Assembly (NCBI GenBank): GCA_039619475.1
Contig: CM077115.1
Coordinates: 221,511,291-221,575,290, forward strand
Direction: 5' to 3'
DNA length: 64,000 nucleotides
Origin: Icerya purchasi
Lineage: Eukaryota; Arthropoda; Insecta; Hemiptera; Monophlebidae
Part shown: positions 1-12,400 of the stretch, in pieces
Numbering within the stretch: position 1 is the first letter of the stretch
Layout: each line of letters starts with the position of its first letter
Notes under the pieces: generated by a model
The model's input: only the letters and a program-made list of their open reading frames with translations
Database searches by the model: none
What the model was told of the DNA's origin: nothing
Program-made: the position numbers and the translations under genes

Positions 1-1326
1 AGCTAACTTCTCAGAACGAAGGTTTTACTATGTTAGTAGAAACTCTTTATTAAAAAAAAAAAACAAAAACAAATAGCTTAGTCGCTGTTTGGAAAAATTT
101 GAAATATCAAGACCAGAATGCTCTAACAGGGCAGAGAGGAGAGACGTCGAAGAATTTCCATAAGCAAATGTAAAAGGCTATTTTGAGAATAAAATGTTTT
201 TAAGCGGTTGAAAATCACCAATTGACGAGAATTACATTGTCATTTTTTTCCTCGCGGTAAAATTATGGACGAACAGACACTATTATGATCCCGATCTCTG
301 GAAGTAATCGGAAGCTATTAGCAACCGGTACTTTGAAGTCATTTGTATATGTCGATATATGCGCAGCATAAAATCCATCTAGACAAAAACATACAATACG
401 TAATACGCCTAAATTATTTTTGTATATTCCAACGCAGGTGATGAACAATTTTTTTTTTTTTTCTTTTTGGGAAGCGCCAACCTGGAGCTATTATCCAAGA
501 ATTAGAAAGAAGCATAAGGATTAAATTTTAATACATGGGGAAACAGCGGAAATGAACTGAAGCAGGAACAACACATCTGGTGAAGGAAATGATTAAGTCA
601 AGCTGTTCTTATTTCGTCCAGTGGCACGGATCTAAATGGACACTAGCTGCTTCAGACATGAAATGGATAATTTTTGATCATCAGTTTTTGATAAAAGAAA
701 AATTGCTACACAGGTAGACTTTACTAATTTGTAAATTTCAAAGATGATATTGGATCGTGTTCGAGGAACAGCGTCCGTCAGCAAAGTTCAGTAGGTTAAA
801 AATCCGATTTAAGTTTTATACGGGCTGGCTAATAGTTTCGGACTTTATACGGAGAACATTCGGAATGTGCCAGGGGGTCGCTGATCTTTAGGTCGATTTC
901 ATGGGCTACGTAAAGTTTTTAACGATTCTAATAAACAAATCGACGGCAATTTCCCTTTTTCGGCTAATAAATTACGCGGCTGTTAACTACAGCAGCTCCG
1001 CAGAGGTGCACAAAGTTAATAGTAGTCTCACCTTTCAGCTGCATCGCGTTACGAAACGATTTTAATTTTACTTTTCGTTTGTCGTTCTAGGCGTACAAAG
1101 TTCACTTTAGGTGAGCGCCAACTTTTGAACCGAGTTGTTATAGAATGTTCTGAACTGTGGGCCTTTTTAACTCGTTCCCGACGAAATATTATTTTCCGCG
1201 GCGCGTACTAAACTTTTCTCACGATTGCTTTCTGAAAACGTTTTCCTTATGCAATTGTCTACGGTGAATATTTTTCTTTCGTTCGTAAGAAGTGATCGTT
1301 ACCTCTTTTTCCGTTTACAGTTGTGT
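1..1326. other. Non-coding stretch, no gene seen
   Basis: No protein family could be recognised in any frame. The stretch holds short A or T runs (about 50-67 and 450-462). From about 940 on it is somewhat richer in CpG, which may mark less-decayed single-copy DNA. Nothing else is supported. Confidence 0.5.
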
Positions 1327-1641
1327 CCGTTGGCGTCGCCAGTCGGGGACAAGGGAGCAGCTGCCCCCCTGGAGCCTTGAAACTTTTTAATCATCTGGCC
1401 ATGATGAGTATTCATAGGCGCGTAATCATGGACAATTTGGAAGACTTTTATAATTAAGTAGTAGAACAATTTGCCAGAAACTCGCGAAAATTATGTTTTA
1501 ATTAAGATGTTATTCTTGTTTAATAAAATATTAAGCCTTTACAACTTGTACATATTTTATTTCTCCTATAACTCATATCCTCTTTATATCATCTTCACCC
1601 CACCCCCCCTGGTGACCGTCAACTCATCTCCCCCCTGCCAC
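1327..1641 (-). mobile_element. Degraded hAT-type MITE (third copy of the GGGCGTCGCC family)
   Basis: This is an inverted, diverged copy of the roughly 305-bp elements at 17381-17684 and 26654-26958. The left end reads TTGGCGTCGCCAGTC, a decayed terminal repeat. The interior keeps the GGAGCCTTGAAACTTTTTAATC block, the TGAGTATTCATAGGCGCGTAATCATGG block and the TTAATAAAATATTAAGCC block in the same order. The right end decays into CCCCCCTGCC without the GGCGACGCCC terminus, and no target duplication could be found. It shares an extra internal segment (around 1608-1632) with the 26.6-kb copy that the 17.4-kb copy lacks. It carries no coding capacity. Confidence 0.8.
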
Positions 1642-3059
1642 AATTTCTTTTGCCAAATTAAAGCCAGAGGTGTCTATGAATTTCTTCCGATATCCCAGCG
1701 TGTGTATACATGAGTGTAGAAATATAAGTTTCAAGCAACACGCGATCGATACCAATGATTGAATGTCAAATCTAGGTTTTTGCGACGGCATATAATAAAA
1801 TCACTAAGGAGTTTTCAGCCGCCAAGCTCCACTATTCTCGTATATCGGTTTTTTTTTTTTTTTGATAACAAAATTATAATGAAAGACCCAGGTGATAGGA
1901 TCCCTATAATTCTTATCCTGAAAATACGTACTTTTTTAAATTTAATTACGATTATATGTGAAATTAACATGGTGAATCGAATTGACTATCGAAATTAAAT
2001 CACTGCCCAATGTTCTGTTTCTATACGAATTTATTTATAATTTAGTTCAATGGTAGTTTATGCTACGGTTTAATTCGGTTAGAGCTTATTTTCTGCGGAA
2101 TTTAGTAAAATTTTTTACCTAGTCCTTAATTAAGAGGATTTCCGCGCAGACAATGAAGAGAACGCCGTCAATTATAAAATTCCTATAATTTTGTACACGC
2201 TATTAAATTTAGAATATGAAAAAGAGAAAAAAAGACTAATTTAATATATTAGTTATATCGAATTAAAACGCTAAATTTAACTGATATATCGAAATGTCTA
2301 GAATTTCTAATCAGTAAGCAGAATTGTTTTTACGTACTTGTTTTAGTTTTTAAACTTTTAAGAACTACTACCGCATAAGCGTTTTCTGAAATTTTGAGAT
2401 GTTTAGGGGAAAAACGTCTTACAAAATTGTTCACGAAAGGGAAAAAAGAGAAAAAAAGGTATCTTAGAAATGTAGCGTTTTTCTTTTACCGGAAGTCGTA
2501 ATAGAAATTGCTGCGCAAATCGTAAATTAATTAATTTTTTCTTTTGTAAGAATGACGATATCATATAAACAGGTATATACGTAGAGTTTGCATTGTAGAG
2601 ATTTAAATTTTTTAAAGCGATACAAATTTAAAAACGTTTCTAGCTTTTTCTACGTTTTAACGTTCGAAATATTTAATGACATTTCTTGTTTTACATCTCT
2701 GTGATTAAATTTTGCAACACTTACGTTAGACGTTCATTTTTTCGTCCGAAATGTGGCCCGACCAATTTCCGTACCCGTTTAAAGTTCGGAAAACGGATTT
2801 TTGTTTAATTTACAAAGAACTTTCTGATTTGGTACTTTTTCTTTTCGAGGTTTTTTAAAAACAGTTTTAATTAACACAAAACCTTTTCGAGATATGAATT
2901 TCGTTCGAAAAGCTTCCTTATTTTACACCACATCCTGTTCGCTTTTTTTTTTTTTTTTTATTTTTTTTTTTTTGATTTTGTAAAAAGTAATAATTCGGTC
3001 GAACTCTCTTACGCCGTTTAAAACACATGTAAAAAGTATCCATCCAGCCATGTATTTAA
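1642..3059. other. AT-rich spacer, no gene seen
   Basis: Very AT-rich DNA with T runs near 1849-1863 and 2947-2973. The short open frames here are low-complexity and match nothing I recognise. Confidence 0.5.
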
Positions 3060-4010
3060 GAGCCTTACTCTTGTCGTTGTAGCTAGCCAATCATCTTCTT
3101 CCATTCCTTCCTGTTGCCTGCCATGTTCTTCATCTCTTTATACGTCATTTGCGTTCTTATACTTGATCCACCCATGTTATCCTAGGTCTTCTCCTTTTTC
3201 TTCTTCATTCCAATTTTCCCTCGATTGTGACCTTCACGATGGCGTTGTGACGCACAGTGTATGTTCTAGAAGCCTTTCTTGTCTTTGTTGTATTGTTTCC
3301 ATTAGTTTCCTTTTTTCATTTACCATTTCCAACACATCTGAATTCCTCTTCTTCCGCGTCCATGATATGTTTATAATGCGTCGCCAACCCCACATTTCAA
3401 AGGTCTCCAAATGTTCTTTTAGATTTTTCGTTAACAATCACGTTTCCGAGCCCATAATATATTCCGTATGTATGATTTCAATAATTTTTTCCTTGTTTCT
3501 ATTTTCATTTTTCTATTGAATAAACCCCTTCTGTTTTCATAAACGCTTGTTTAGCTATTGCAATTCTTATTTTTACTTCTGTGTCGCTTCTTCCTGTATT
3601 CATTATTGTACTTCCCAAGTATTTGAATTGTTCCACTTGATCTAAGGTCTTATTATCTAACATTATATCTATATTTTCTTTTCATCTTTTGCCACTATTA
3701 GGATTTTTGTTTTACTTTGGCTTATCTTTAAATTTATTTGCTTTAAGTATTTTTGTAATATTAATATTAATATTTGTTGCTGTTGTTGTTGTTCATTGTG
3801 ATTAATGCAATATCTGTAGTGCCTTCTTTCATTTTCGGTATAAGTTCTTCTATCCGCAAGTTAAAAAGTATAGCTGATAATGGACATCCTTGTCTTATTC
3901 CTCTTTGTGTTTTCACTTTTTCTTTTGAATTGTCGACTCCTATCTCCGCAGTTTATTCTTTGTATAATTCCCATATTATTTTCCTATCCTTGTAATCTTA
4001 TTTCCTCTAA
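3060..4010 (-). pseudogene. RTE-like LINE reverse transcriptase, 3' part, decayed
   Basis: Read on the minus strand, this holds the downstream half of a non-LTR retrotransposon reverse transcriptase. Motif B is clear near 3880-3930 as KTQRGIRQGCPLSAILFN. The C-terminal region follows near 3240-3440 (LETFEMWGWRRIINISW, then RKLMETIQQRQERLLEH), and the tail near 3100-3180 reads TQMTYKEMKNMAGNRKEWKK. This layout is known from RTE-type elements of arthropods, where a WRRM..ISW block and a terminal 'Y.EM..MA.NR..WR' block close the polyprotein. Several frameshifts and stops separate the pieces, including an AT-rich gap where the YADD motif should be. The 5' end is truncated near 4010. It has no host role. 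Confidence 0.8.
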
Positions 4011-4599
4011 TTTTGCGAATAACACAAGTTGAAGTATACAATTACGGTAGACTATGAAAAATTCCATTTCATACGAATTTTCAGAGCAATTGTATTTTTT
4101 GGAACTTTTTCGAAGACCGTTTTTTTCGTAATAGCCCTTCTGTTAAAGTTTGAATTTTACGCGAGTTGTTATTTTCGCGTGATATTCCATGTTCTAGTCA
4201 TCGTTATTTTTCAGCTACAGCGTGTAACATTTTCATCGTGAAAAAGCACCTATTTAAATTTTCGCGAACCCGGCTGAACCATGCAGAATTTTATATCGCA
4301 TTCTTTCCAATACTTCGAAGTTTGAATTTTTCTTTTAGATGCTTTCGGTCGCTATCAGTAATGTTGTACACATGAAATTGTAGGAGCGATATATTTAGCT
4401 TAGTAGGAAAAAGCAGAAACCTACTACTGGAGCGGAGGACTCTGTAGTGCCACATTACGTAGATATTAGTAAAGTGATTTAAAAAAGGTATAATTAAATA
4501 GAAATGAAACCGAATAAAACTAGCACTGACGCTATATTAAGTCGTTGATGTTTGTACTTGGTATAAATAAGTAGTGTGTAGTCGCCTGGAATTACTAAT
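4011..4599. other. Spacer between two LINE relics, no gene seen
   Basis: AT-rich DNA with short chance open frames on the plus strand. Nothing recognisable. Confidence 0.45.
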
Positions 4600-5340
4600 A
4601 TACAGCTGATTAATACATTCTCATGCCATTAAGCGCAAAACTAGGTTGTTGCATTTAGAACACATAATCTCTGATTTGTGATAACTCTAAAATATCATGC
4701 ATAGATCATAATTTGCCAGGCATCGATTTTGGATTAGCTGTAGTTCGTTATAATGCAACCCTACTAACAGAAGACCACATTGAAAAAAAGTACATAATAA
4801 AATAGGTCTATAAGTAACACTTGTAGATAAGATAAGTTTGTTATTTGCGCTTAAATGGGATTTGCGATTGAGTAAGAGATACACTAGTGGGATAACTCAT
4901 ATTTGTTTTAACCGAGATGTACTCGATATGTTTACTGAAAGTAAGGTTATTGTCTAATGTTAAGTCAAGATATTTGATATGTCTAGACCAGGCAATGCTA
5001 ATTTTAAAAATGATTGGAGTTTTCTTGGTAATCGTCTGCGGGTGAAGAATGTAGCTCGAGTCTTTAATGGATTAATATTATAATTTGCCATCTGATGAAG
5101 TACTTTAAAATGCGTGCCTAGGCTTTCTGAAGCTTGTTACTTATGGTAGTAGGTCCATATAGGAACTATAATGGAGGGTAACATCGTCAGCATATAAAGC
5201 GACCACAGTGTTAGCAATTTTAGGAAAATCGTTGAGGAACAATATAAAGTCGGTCCAAGCTACCTTGCGGTACTCCTGCAAGGTAATAGCTGTGTCAAAC
5301 TCAGCGTTAAACATTATAGCTTAAACTGACTATATTGTAT
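4600..5340 (-). pseudogene. Jockey-like LINE reverse transcriptase fragment
   Basis: The minus strand encodes broken pieces of a Jockey-type reverse transcriptase in the correct order. Near 5190-5210 is the catalytic motif C as LYADDV. Near 4930-4990 is IKYLDLTLDNNLTFSKHIEYI, the block that follows the palm. At 4687-4884 a 65-residue open piece reads LLLNRKSHLSANNKLILSTS, then LQLIQNRCL, matching the thumb region of Jockey-clade elements (NRKS.LS..NKLL..K). At least three frameshifts and stops lie between these blocks. The upstream half of the element is missing. The related plus-strand piece at 62790-63295 has the same NRKSHLTPENK block. Confidence 0.8.
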
Positions 5341-5699
5341 TTGTACGGTGTGTCTTTTAATTCTCTTTCCTTCTATTCAAAAAATTTTCTGCATCTCTTT
5401 CAGCGCTGCACGCAGGTGTTCTCTTTTCATTACTCGTTGAATTCCTTTATAACTTAGTAGCTCCGATCTACTTCCCGTCGGAATTATTATTCTTTTCTCC
5501 TCTGTCTACTCATCTTATTTTTTCTTATAATTTAAGTGTTTTTCACTCGTACCTTGTGCCATTTTATTAGTCTTCTTTGCTTTTTTTCTTACCTTTTCCA
5601 CTTGCAATACACTTCTTTATCTTCACAGTGGCGACTGTGTTTAATATCCGTAGCCTCAGAGCCAATAAGATTTTTTTGAACGGTTTGTTGGCTCCTCGT
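5341..5699. other. CT-rich spacer, no gene seen
   Basis: Pyrimidine-rich DNA between two oppositely oriented LINE relics. It may contain the decayed 5' part of the I-clade element that starts near 5700, but nothing could be aligned with confidence. Confidence 0.35.
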
Positions 5700-7090
5700 A
5701 ATATTAATGTTTCTCCTGACTTTGAAACGAAGGTCAGGCATGAATTTTAATATCAGAGCCTTGAAGGTAATCAGAAACGATCGCGACGACATAGTTATAC
5801 AATCTCCTTCGTTAGAAATGACATTCATTTCCACTTCCACGAGATTTTTCTCAACCTTCCTCCTGGTCCTAATCTATCTAACATTGTTCACATCTCCATC
5901 CGTTCTTTCTCTACGCGTCCTTTTAACATTGTTTTTATTTTTGGTCGGTCTCCCTATTTACGATCATCGTCACTTTTCCCTTCCTTCATTTTTTTCAATT
6001 CTATTCCAACTTCCTTAATTATCGTTGGGGACTGAAGTGTCCATTCTCCCTAATGAGGCTGTGCACTTTACAACGCCAGCTGTTTCATCCTCGAGAATGC
6101 TATCCTTTCTGATAATTTAGTACTCCTTAACGACCTCTCCCCGACCTAATTAAAGAATTCGTCTATCTCCAACGTTCTCGATTTACGTCTCCTTCTGTTG
6201 GTTCTAACTATACCTGAAAAACCCTTTCGCGTGCTTCTCGGTAGTGACTATGTTCTCCCATATTAATAACTCCGGTTAGTCTTCTTTCTCCGACTCATCC
6301 AGCGACTCCTCCATTATTCTCGATAGAATTTCTCCAAAACCAGTTGGACTCTATTTCGCTCCTTTGTTAATTCATCACTAGTCCTCAGCCTAATACGTTA
6401 TTATCATTCCTTCTTAAATTCTATCAGGTTTCTTTCTTTACCTTCTTCTTCTCGCCGTCGGCCATCATCCATTCATTGCAGTGCAGCCTCATCTATTTAG
6501 TGTAATATTTGACCATTGCCGCGCCACCTACAGGAAGTACCGTTGTTCTAATATTATGACCCGAAATTTTCTGGTTCACAAACGAGCTAACTCCATAGCT
6601 AGGTTTTTTATACTTGAAGCATCGAAAAAAGGAGAAGAACTTTCGTTCTTCCTTCTCTGGAACTCTGGAACTACTTCTCTTTCAAATATTTGAAAGATGG
6701 CTAAAGCTTTTAAATTCTCATCCTTTGAACGTCCTCCCTATTCTAACTGATGACAACCAAATTTATTGTGATTCCGTCGCTTATGCTTACATTCCTTCTT
6801 TTGATGAATTGTACTCTATTCTATTTCCGAAAAATTTTCTTTTCCATATTTTCACGCCAGCTTTCAATTTTAATGAATTACAATCCGTTCTATCCAAACC
6901 TTTTAGCCTCAATCTAAGTCTAGTCGGCGTGCCTTATCTCGCTCTTAAAAACTTATCCGAGTAATCCCTTAGTTTTCTTCTCAATCTTTTTAATTCTTTC
7001 CAAGGGTATAATTCCTCCCTTCCAGAATTATTCTATCATTGCCTCCCCGTTCTTAAAAAAAGGTTTTTTTCTTACGTCCCATTTCCTTAG
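5700..7090 (+). pseudogene. I-clade LINE polyprotein relic (endonuclease to start of reverse transcriptase)
   Basis: Fragments of an ORF2-type polyprotein appear in order. Near 5750-5790 is NIRALKVIRNDRDDI, resembling the N-terminus of the AP-type endonuclease. Near 6020-6060 is LIIVGD.SVHSP, the decayed catalytic GDFN.H block. Near 6090-6260 are LVLLNDLSPT and SNVLDLRL..., then LLGSDY, the decayed GSDH block. Near 6500-6700 is FDHCRATYRKYRCSNI with RFFILEASKK, the linker seen in I-type elements (ECK...RAAYRKFK). Near 6750-6960 are SFDELYSILFPKNF and FTPAFNFNELQSVLSKP, the region just before the reverse transcriptase. Near 7020-7060 is SLPELFYHCLPVLKK, its motif 1. All blocks are in different frames, and the rest of the reverse transcriptase is missing. 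Confidence 0.75.
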
Positions 7091-9499
7091 AGCACCCTGC
7101 ATCAGAAAACTGTTTAGAGGTATGTGTTAAACAAGCACTTAATTAGAACATAGTAATGTATTTCCTGGCAATATGCTTTTTTCGCTTGTTATCGGCTTTC
7201 GCGATTGTGTATTAGTCTTTTCCTCTTTTTCTCTGTCATATACAAATATTGTAGGGGAAAATGCAAGCTTTCAAAATTATAAAATTAAAGAGACGACGAA
7301 CGTGAATGACTTAAAGTACTATTATCAACGTTAGTTTATACAAATGCAGGTCGAATAAAGATGACACCATTTGAAGCTGCTAAAGTGCGATTCATCATTG
7401 CCGCAATGTGAACATTACTAATGCGAATCAATAATACAGCTTTATACACTATAGAAAGTGGTATCATTTTAGGTTTCGGGTTTTCTCTGTTACCATTCGG
7501 GGAAGTATTTACATTGAAAATTGTCGAATAAAATTTTTTCTTAAAAACAATTCCGACCTTAATATTTATTTTTTAAATATTTTAATAAAAACGCACTAAA
7601 AAGCAAAAAATTTAAAGGAATATGATTATTCTTAAACATTTATACTATAATCAGAGTAGACACAAAATTTTAGCAGTAACAATCAGAAAACCATTTAACG
7701 AGTGAAACAATAAAATCGCTCATTTTCTACGGGGCAAATATTAAAAACAATAGAAATACTTAATGCGGTTTTTAATTATTATCTCAATACTCTGATAAAT
7801 ATTAACGTTTATGATCGAAATCATAATACACCCCAAGGTGTAAATTATATCATCTTATATTGAGTGATTATTTTTTACTAAAGCGTTTTTATTAAATTTT
7901 TAGAGAAAATCTCGGTACTTTTTTTAAAAATAATTTTATTTATTTTTTTACTAATTTTTAATAATGTGACATAATGATTATAATCTAAAAAAAACCGAAA
8001 TTGTCGTCGCGAAACAAAATTACTAAAAATAATTATGAAACGAAAATATTCGCGGATCATTTTTTTTTTTTTTTTTTTTTTTGGCTTAGCTTTCGCCATT
8101 TAGTCAGTTTTTTCTTTTGCTTAGCCCTGTATAGGGTGTTTTATAAAACTTCCTTATTTATTATTTCTAAGTTTCTCTATATTGTGATATTTTATAAATT
8201 TATATATTAATGCCGCTACCTTCGACAGTGGATCTGCAATTATCTGTGTCACTGAAACCGGGAAAGTATGCAGTTCTGCTAAGGATCACGATTAATGTTG
8301 TAGATGTTGAAAGTATGACTAAAAACAATTCTCTAGAAATTACTGACAACCGCGTGCGTTGTTCCCTTTTCCGAGGAAAATATTTCTTTACACACGTATC
8401 GATTGACAATATTCCGAAAATGAGATTTATTAATCGTGCTCTTTTTTGTAATGGGAACTTTTGGCGCGTCCTTTAAGAAGTTGTATAATTGCAGAGGAAA
8501 AGACGTTTAATAAAAAGGTTTTAAGAATTTTCGATGCTGAAAACGAGTTAAGAGTGATTAATTGCATACCGAATCGAACTCTCATTAGAATTAGGGAACG
8601 CTTCTTTTTTTTTGAGAATTTGCCTAAATGATAAAAGTTCGGATGAAAAGTTATTAAAACTCGTAGGAAGAAAACATTCAGCGTCGACCGGGGAAATTAT
8701 AGAGACGTCGGTCTGTCGTCTCAGTTTCGAGGAAAACAATGCTCGGGAATTCGGTTTGAAAATGGAATTTTATTCTGACAGAAATATGTACGAAAATTTC
8801 ACTATTGGCGAAGGCGTGTAACAGACTTTTGCAAAAATTCAACTAAAACAATCTTCGTTCGTCGCACATCGCACACGCGTTAAACAATACGCTTATGGAA
8901 TTACTTTTGAAATCCGCCCACTGAGAATTAATACTAAACGCGGTTGTGCAAGCGGAACGACATTTTTGAACTGTTCGTTGCAAAAAAAAAAAAAAAAGAA
9001 GATTACCCTCTAAAAACTTTTAACGAAAATTTCGCTTATTTTAGAAATATTTACTAAATAACGCTAAAAACAAATTATTTAAACTTAAAAGCAATTCTTA
9101 ATTTAAGCAAATTCGGATAATATTAATTTTAATTCGATCCAAAAATTGATCACATAAACATTCCGGTAACACGACTCGATTAATTAAATTTAAGAGGTGC
9201 GATCACGTTCTGCTCTGGAAAATTATGCTCGCCGTAACCATTAACAAAGCTTCAATATCTCAAGCTTTTAAAAAGTTGTCGCGACAGATTACGCAACTTA
9301 TTGCAAAACCTGTGTAACTATGCAAAAGATAGGGCTTAAAAATCGATTTTTTATTCTCTTATCAATTTCATATTAACTCCATTATATAGATATCTCTGTT
9401 GTCCTTCCCGTTACACTTGTAACGATGTATATATCTCGCTCTTTAGTAAGCGACCTCGCGCCTTATGTTGTATTTCTAATTAATTTCGGCATATATGAC
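7091..9499. other. AT-rich spacer, no gene seen
   Basis: A long stretch with T or A runs at about 8062-8082 and 8979-8998. An 88-residue plus-strand frame at 8210-8476 and a 69-residue one at 8612-8821 are among the longest open frames in the stretch, but neither shows a domain, signal peptide or conserved pattern that I recognise. I treat them as chance frames. Confidence 0.45.
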
Positions 9500-10110
9500 T
9501 TCCTCCGCAGTATGCAATAATCAAGTAAACTGCTCCAATTATACACAACCGGTATAGTGCATTGGTATAAAAAGGTTATTCGCCTAATGTCCCACCTAGA
9601 ACAATCATATTCTTACACTAAAGTTGCAATTTCCAAAACTCCAAATTACAACGATGGGATTACTGTATCGAATAAATTTAAATCCAAGCAAACTGTAGTT
9701 GATAGGAAAGGGTGTTGTGGTTTTCTCAATAAATTAGTTTACTTCATAGCAATTTACAGGCCACCTAGTTTGCAACGGTTCCGGAATTCTTAGGTAATCT
9801 AAACCAAATCATTAATGTAGCTGAAACCCAAAAACGACTTAATATAATATACGGCGACTTCAACATGGATGTACTCAGCCGTCACACTTCGCGACTGAGA
9901 ACTTGCGAAATATTAAAAGCAGCCGCGGGAGAATGTAGTTAATAAACGGCACCACGCGGGAAGAGGTGCGCGCAGGTCGAGTTTCGCGAGCATGTATTGA
10001 CTCCATATTTTCATAAGGTGTGTCTACTTTTAGGGAGATAGTATCGGAGGTCATCGATTTCAGACCCCCCTACATTACACATTACGCTGATGTTAATAAT
10101 TTGTTTTAAA
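9500..10110 (+). pseudogene. LINE AP-endonuclease relic, same broad family as the 48.5-kb element
   Basis: The piece encodes the C-terminal half of an apurinic-type endonuclease. FIAIYRPPSL lies at about 9742-9772, followed after a frameshift by IIYGDFNMDVLSRH near 9846-9890 with the catalytic GDFN motif. LINGTTREEVR then CIDSIF follow near 9940-10010. The same series (AMYRSPS, LICGDFNIDLS, QLINGITREEER, CVDNIF) occurs in the element at 48495-53867, so the two belong to one broad lineage although this copy is much more diverged. Both ends are lost in AT-rich DNA. No reverse transcriptase part is present. Confidence 0.8.
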
Positions 10111-10772
10111 ATTCAAACGGGATATTCTAAGTAAAATGATTAACATCTCAATATAGTTTATAATTAATTTTTGAAAATTATAATATTTTAATAAAAAAAA
10201 ATTGTTTTTATATTAATATTTTGAATATTTCACGTTAACGGCGCTTATAAATTAATCGAATCGGTTCCTCTTTTCTGTTGCTTTAAAGATATAAAAATTG
10301 AAATGAAGCGATTTTTTTATCAAAAAATTAATTATTACTTTTTTCAATGTGGTTTCGATCGTATTTGTAAATCTAGAAGGTTATTTTACATTAACAAATA
10401 CGTAAAAAAAAATCAGTTCAAAATTGTATCGAAACGTTATTATATATAAAAAAACAAAAAAATCATAATTAAACGAGTATAGTCTTTATATACCTCTATG
10501 ATGTGTTCAAATGTCATTCAAATCGGTTAAGCGGATTTTTCGAGAAAAAAAAATTTTTCATTTTTTTCAATTTATTCAAAAACCGAAATAAATAGATGCT
10601 TGAAACTTGCAGGATCAACGTATCTTATTAGTACCAACGTACTGTCAAAAGATGATCCAGATATATCTCTGAGGCCGATTCGCACTATGTTTATCATCAT
10701 CATAATATAGCCTTTTATCAGCTTTTTGATATTCCTTTCCTTTTTGGTATTCACGTAGATTTCAAAATTTCG

Positions 10773-10808
<36 letters not shown>

Positions 10809-12099
10809 TTATTATTATTATTATTATATATTTTTTTAAAGATAAGTTGGAAAAAAGTCTACATATTTCAAATATTTTTTTTTAATCTCCGTCGTAGTTC
10901 TTAGCTGTATGGTTACTAATTTTTCTTACCATTACTTCAAACGACCTTTAGCCCCGGAAAGAATAAGAACTGCAACTATTCTTCTTGCTAATAATAGTAA
11001 TGAATAATATCGATACTTTTATAGAAATTAAATCAATATTGACGCAAACTGAATATTTTTCCAAGTACAAATGATGTAAAATGAACTGCAAAGTCAAAAA
11101 AAAAAAAAAAAGGAAAAGAAGAAAAGGTACACAAAACGTGATGGCGAACATCGCATAAATTAGAGTTATTCTATGAAAATTTAACGCGTAATCAAACTGA
11201 CGCGCTCAGAAATACGCGCAAGAGAAAAATCAATCAAAACACAGACGAAACTAATTAAGGAAGCGACAAATAAACTAAATCATACCAAAAGACATAATCT
11301 TCGAATTGACATTATAGAGAGAAAATTGATATTATAGAGAGAAAATTGATATTATAGAGAGAAAATTGATGTTATAGAGAGAAAAAATTGATGTTATAGA
11401 GAGAAAAATTGATGTTATAGAGAGAAAAAGACCTGTACTCGTATTTTACAAAAAACATGAAAAACGAAAACATAAAAAATCAATTAAAATTTTTCCGGGT
11501 GTACCTATGAAAATGAATTAAAAAGATTACACTACAGAAAGAAATAAGGAAAGTGATTACCCTAAAAAGATATTTTAATCGACTAAAAGTAGCAAAATTT
11601 TAAAAAATCAGAAAGCTTTATTTTAAAAGTGAAAAAAAAAAAATGTTAGATTTGTTTATCCAGTGAAACGAGCAAATCGACTGGAATAAATTCCATTATT
11701 AATGACGCACGTGTTTCGCGTATACATCAGTCGTTTTAGTTATTTACTTTTCTAGATGTACTCGTTCATTGGATAGTATCACTATATATTAGAAATGGGT
11801 AAAGTTTCAAATATTTTGAAATGTCAGAAATGTTTAATGAAAAGAAACTTACAAACCACCGAATAAAAAAAAAAAAAAAAAAACGGCTTCCAAGTATAAA
11901 ACAGCGACAAACAAACGGATGTTATTCAATGAAAAATAAATTAGAAGATTTGTAATTTATAACTGCTCCAAAAATTAGAACGTAAATGCTGTCGTTAAAA
12001 TTTTTGGAAATGTTACAGATTCGCTGTTCCGGGTGATATGGATGACGCACTACCGATTATCATCAGTGTACTATGTGATACATAAAATGTCACGTACTT
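10111..12099. other. AT-rich spacer with homopolymer runs
   Basis: No gene is seen. The stretch contains a T run followed by (TTA)n at 10778-10828, A runs at 11097-11112 and 11867-11883, and the minisatellite listed separately. Confidence 0.5.
11304..11430. repeat. 20-22 bp minisatellite, about six units
   Basis: Six head-to-tail units of ATTATAGAGAGAAAATTGAT. The first three are 20 bp and nearly perfect. The fourth and fifth begin with G and are lengthened to 22 and 21 bp by extra A residues. The last is partial. The grading of unit types along the array suggests slippage from one end. Confidence 0.9.
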
Positions 12100-12400
12100 T
12101 TTCTTAAAACGTAATATGTACGTTTAACCCACTCATCTGACCCAGGTGCGTGGAGTAGAGTGGGATTATCGGTAACGGCAAAATCGTTTACGATAGAAAT
12201 AGATATTAAGATTAGATTATGAGTTATACATAGTTAAAGTAATAATATTATAATTACTACTGTCAATGCTGTCACACCTCGATGGGGGTGATCAGTATAG
12301 AGTTATTGATTTATATTTAAGTATTGTTTAAAAAGAACTGTAGCGTCGCCAATAGTGGCCTAAGGGCTGGAGTGGTGTAAAATAAAAAAAAAAAAAAAAA
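12100..12400 (+). mobile_element. Possible retroposed fragment ending in poly-A
   Basis: The stretch ends with a run of about 17 A at 12384-12400, directly after a GC-richer segment (CGTCGCCAATAGTGGCCTAA) that differs from the AT-rich surroundings. This resembles a LINE 3' untranslated region with its tail. No coding block supports it, and no target duplication was found. Confidence 0.3.

Noticed and set aside
1471..1713. 80-residue plus-strand open frame near 1.5 kb
   Set aside because: Most of it is read out of the decayed hAT MITE, so it is not a gene.
8210..8476. 88-residue open frame as a possible gene
   Set aside because: No domain, no recognisable homology and no splice or promoter context. 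The length is expected by chance in 64 kb.
11304..11430. CRISPR-like array
   Set aside because: Units are directly adjacent with no spacers, in a eukaryotic context. It is a minisatellite.
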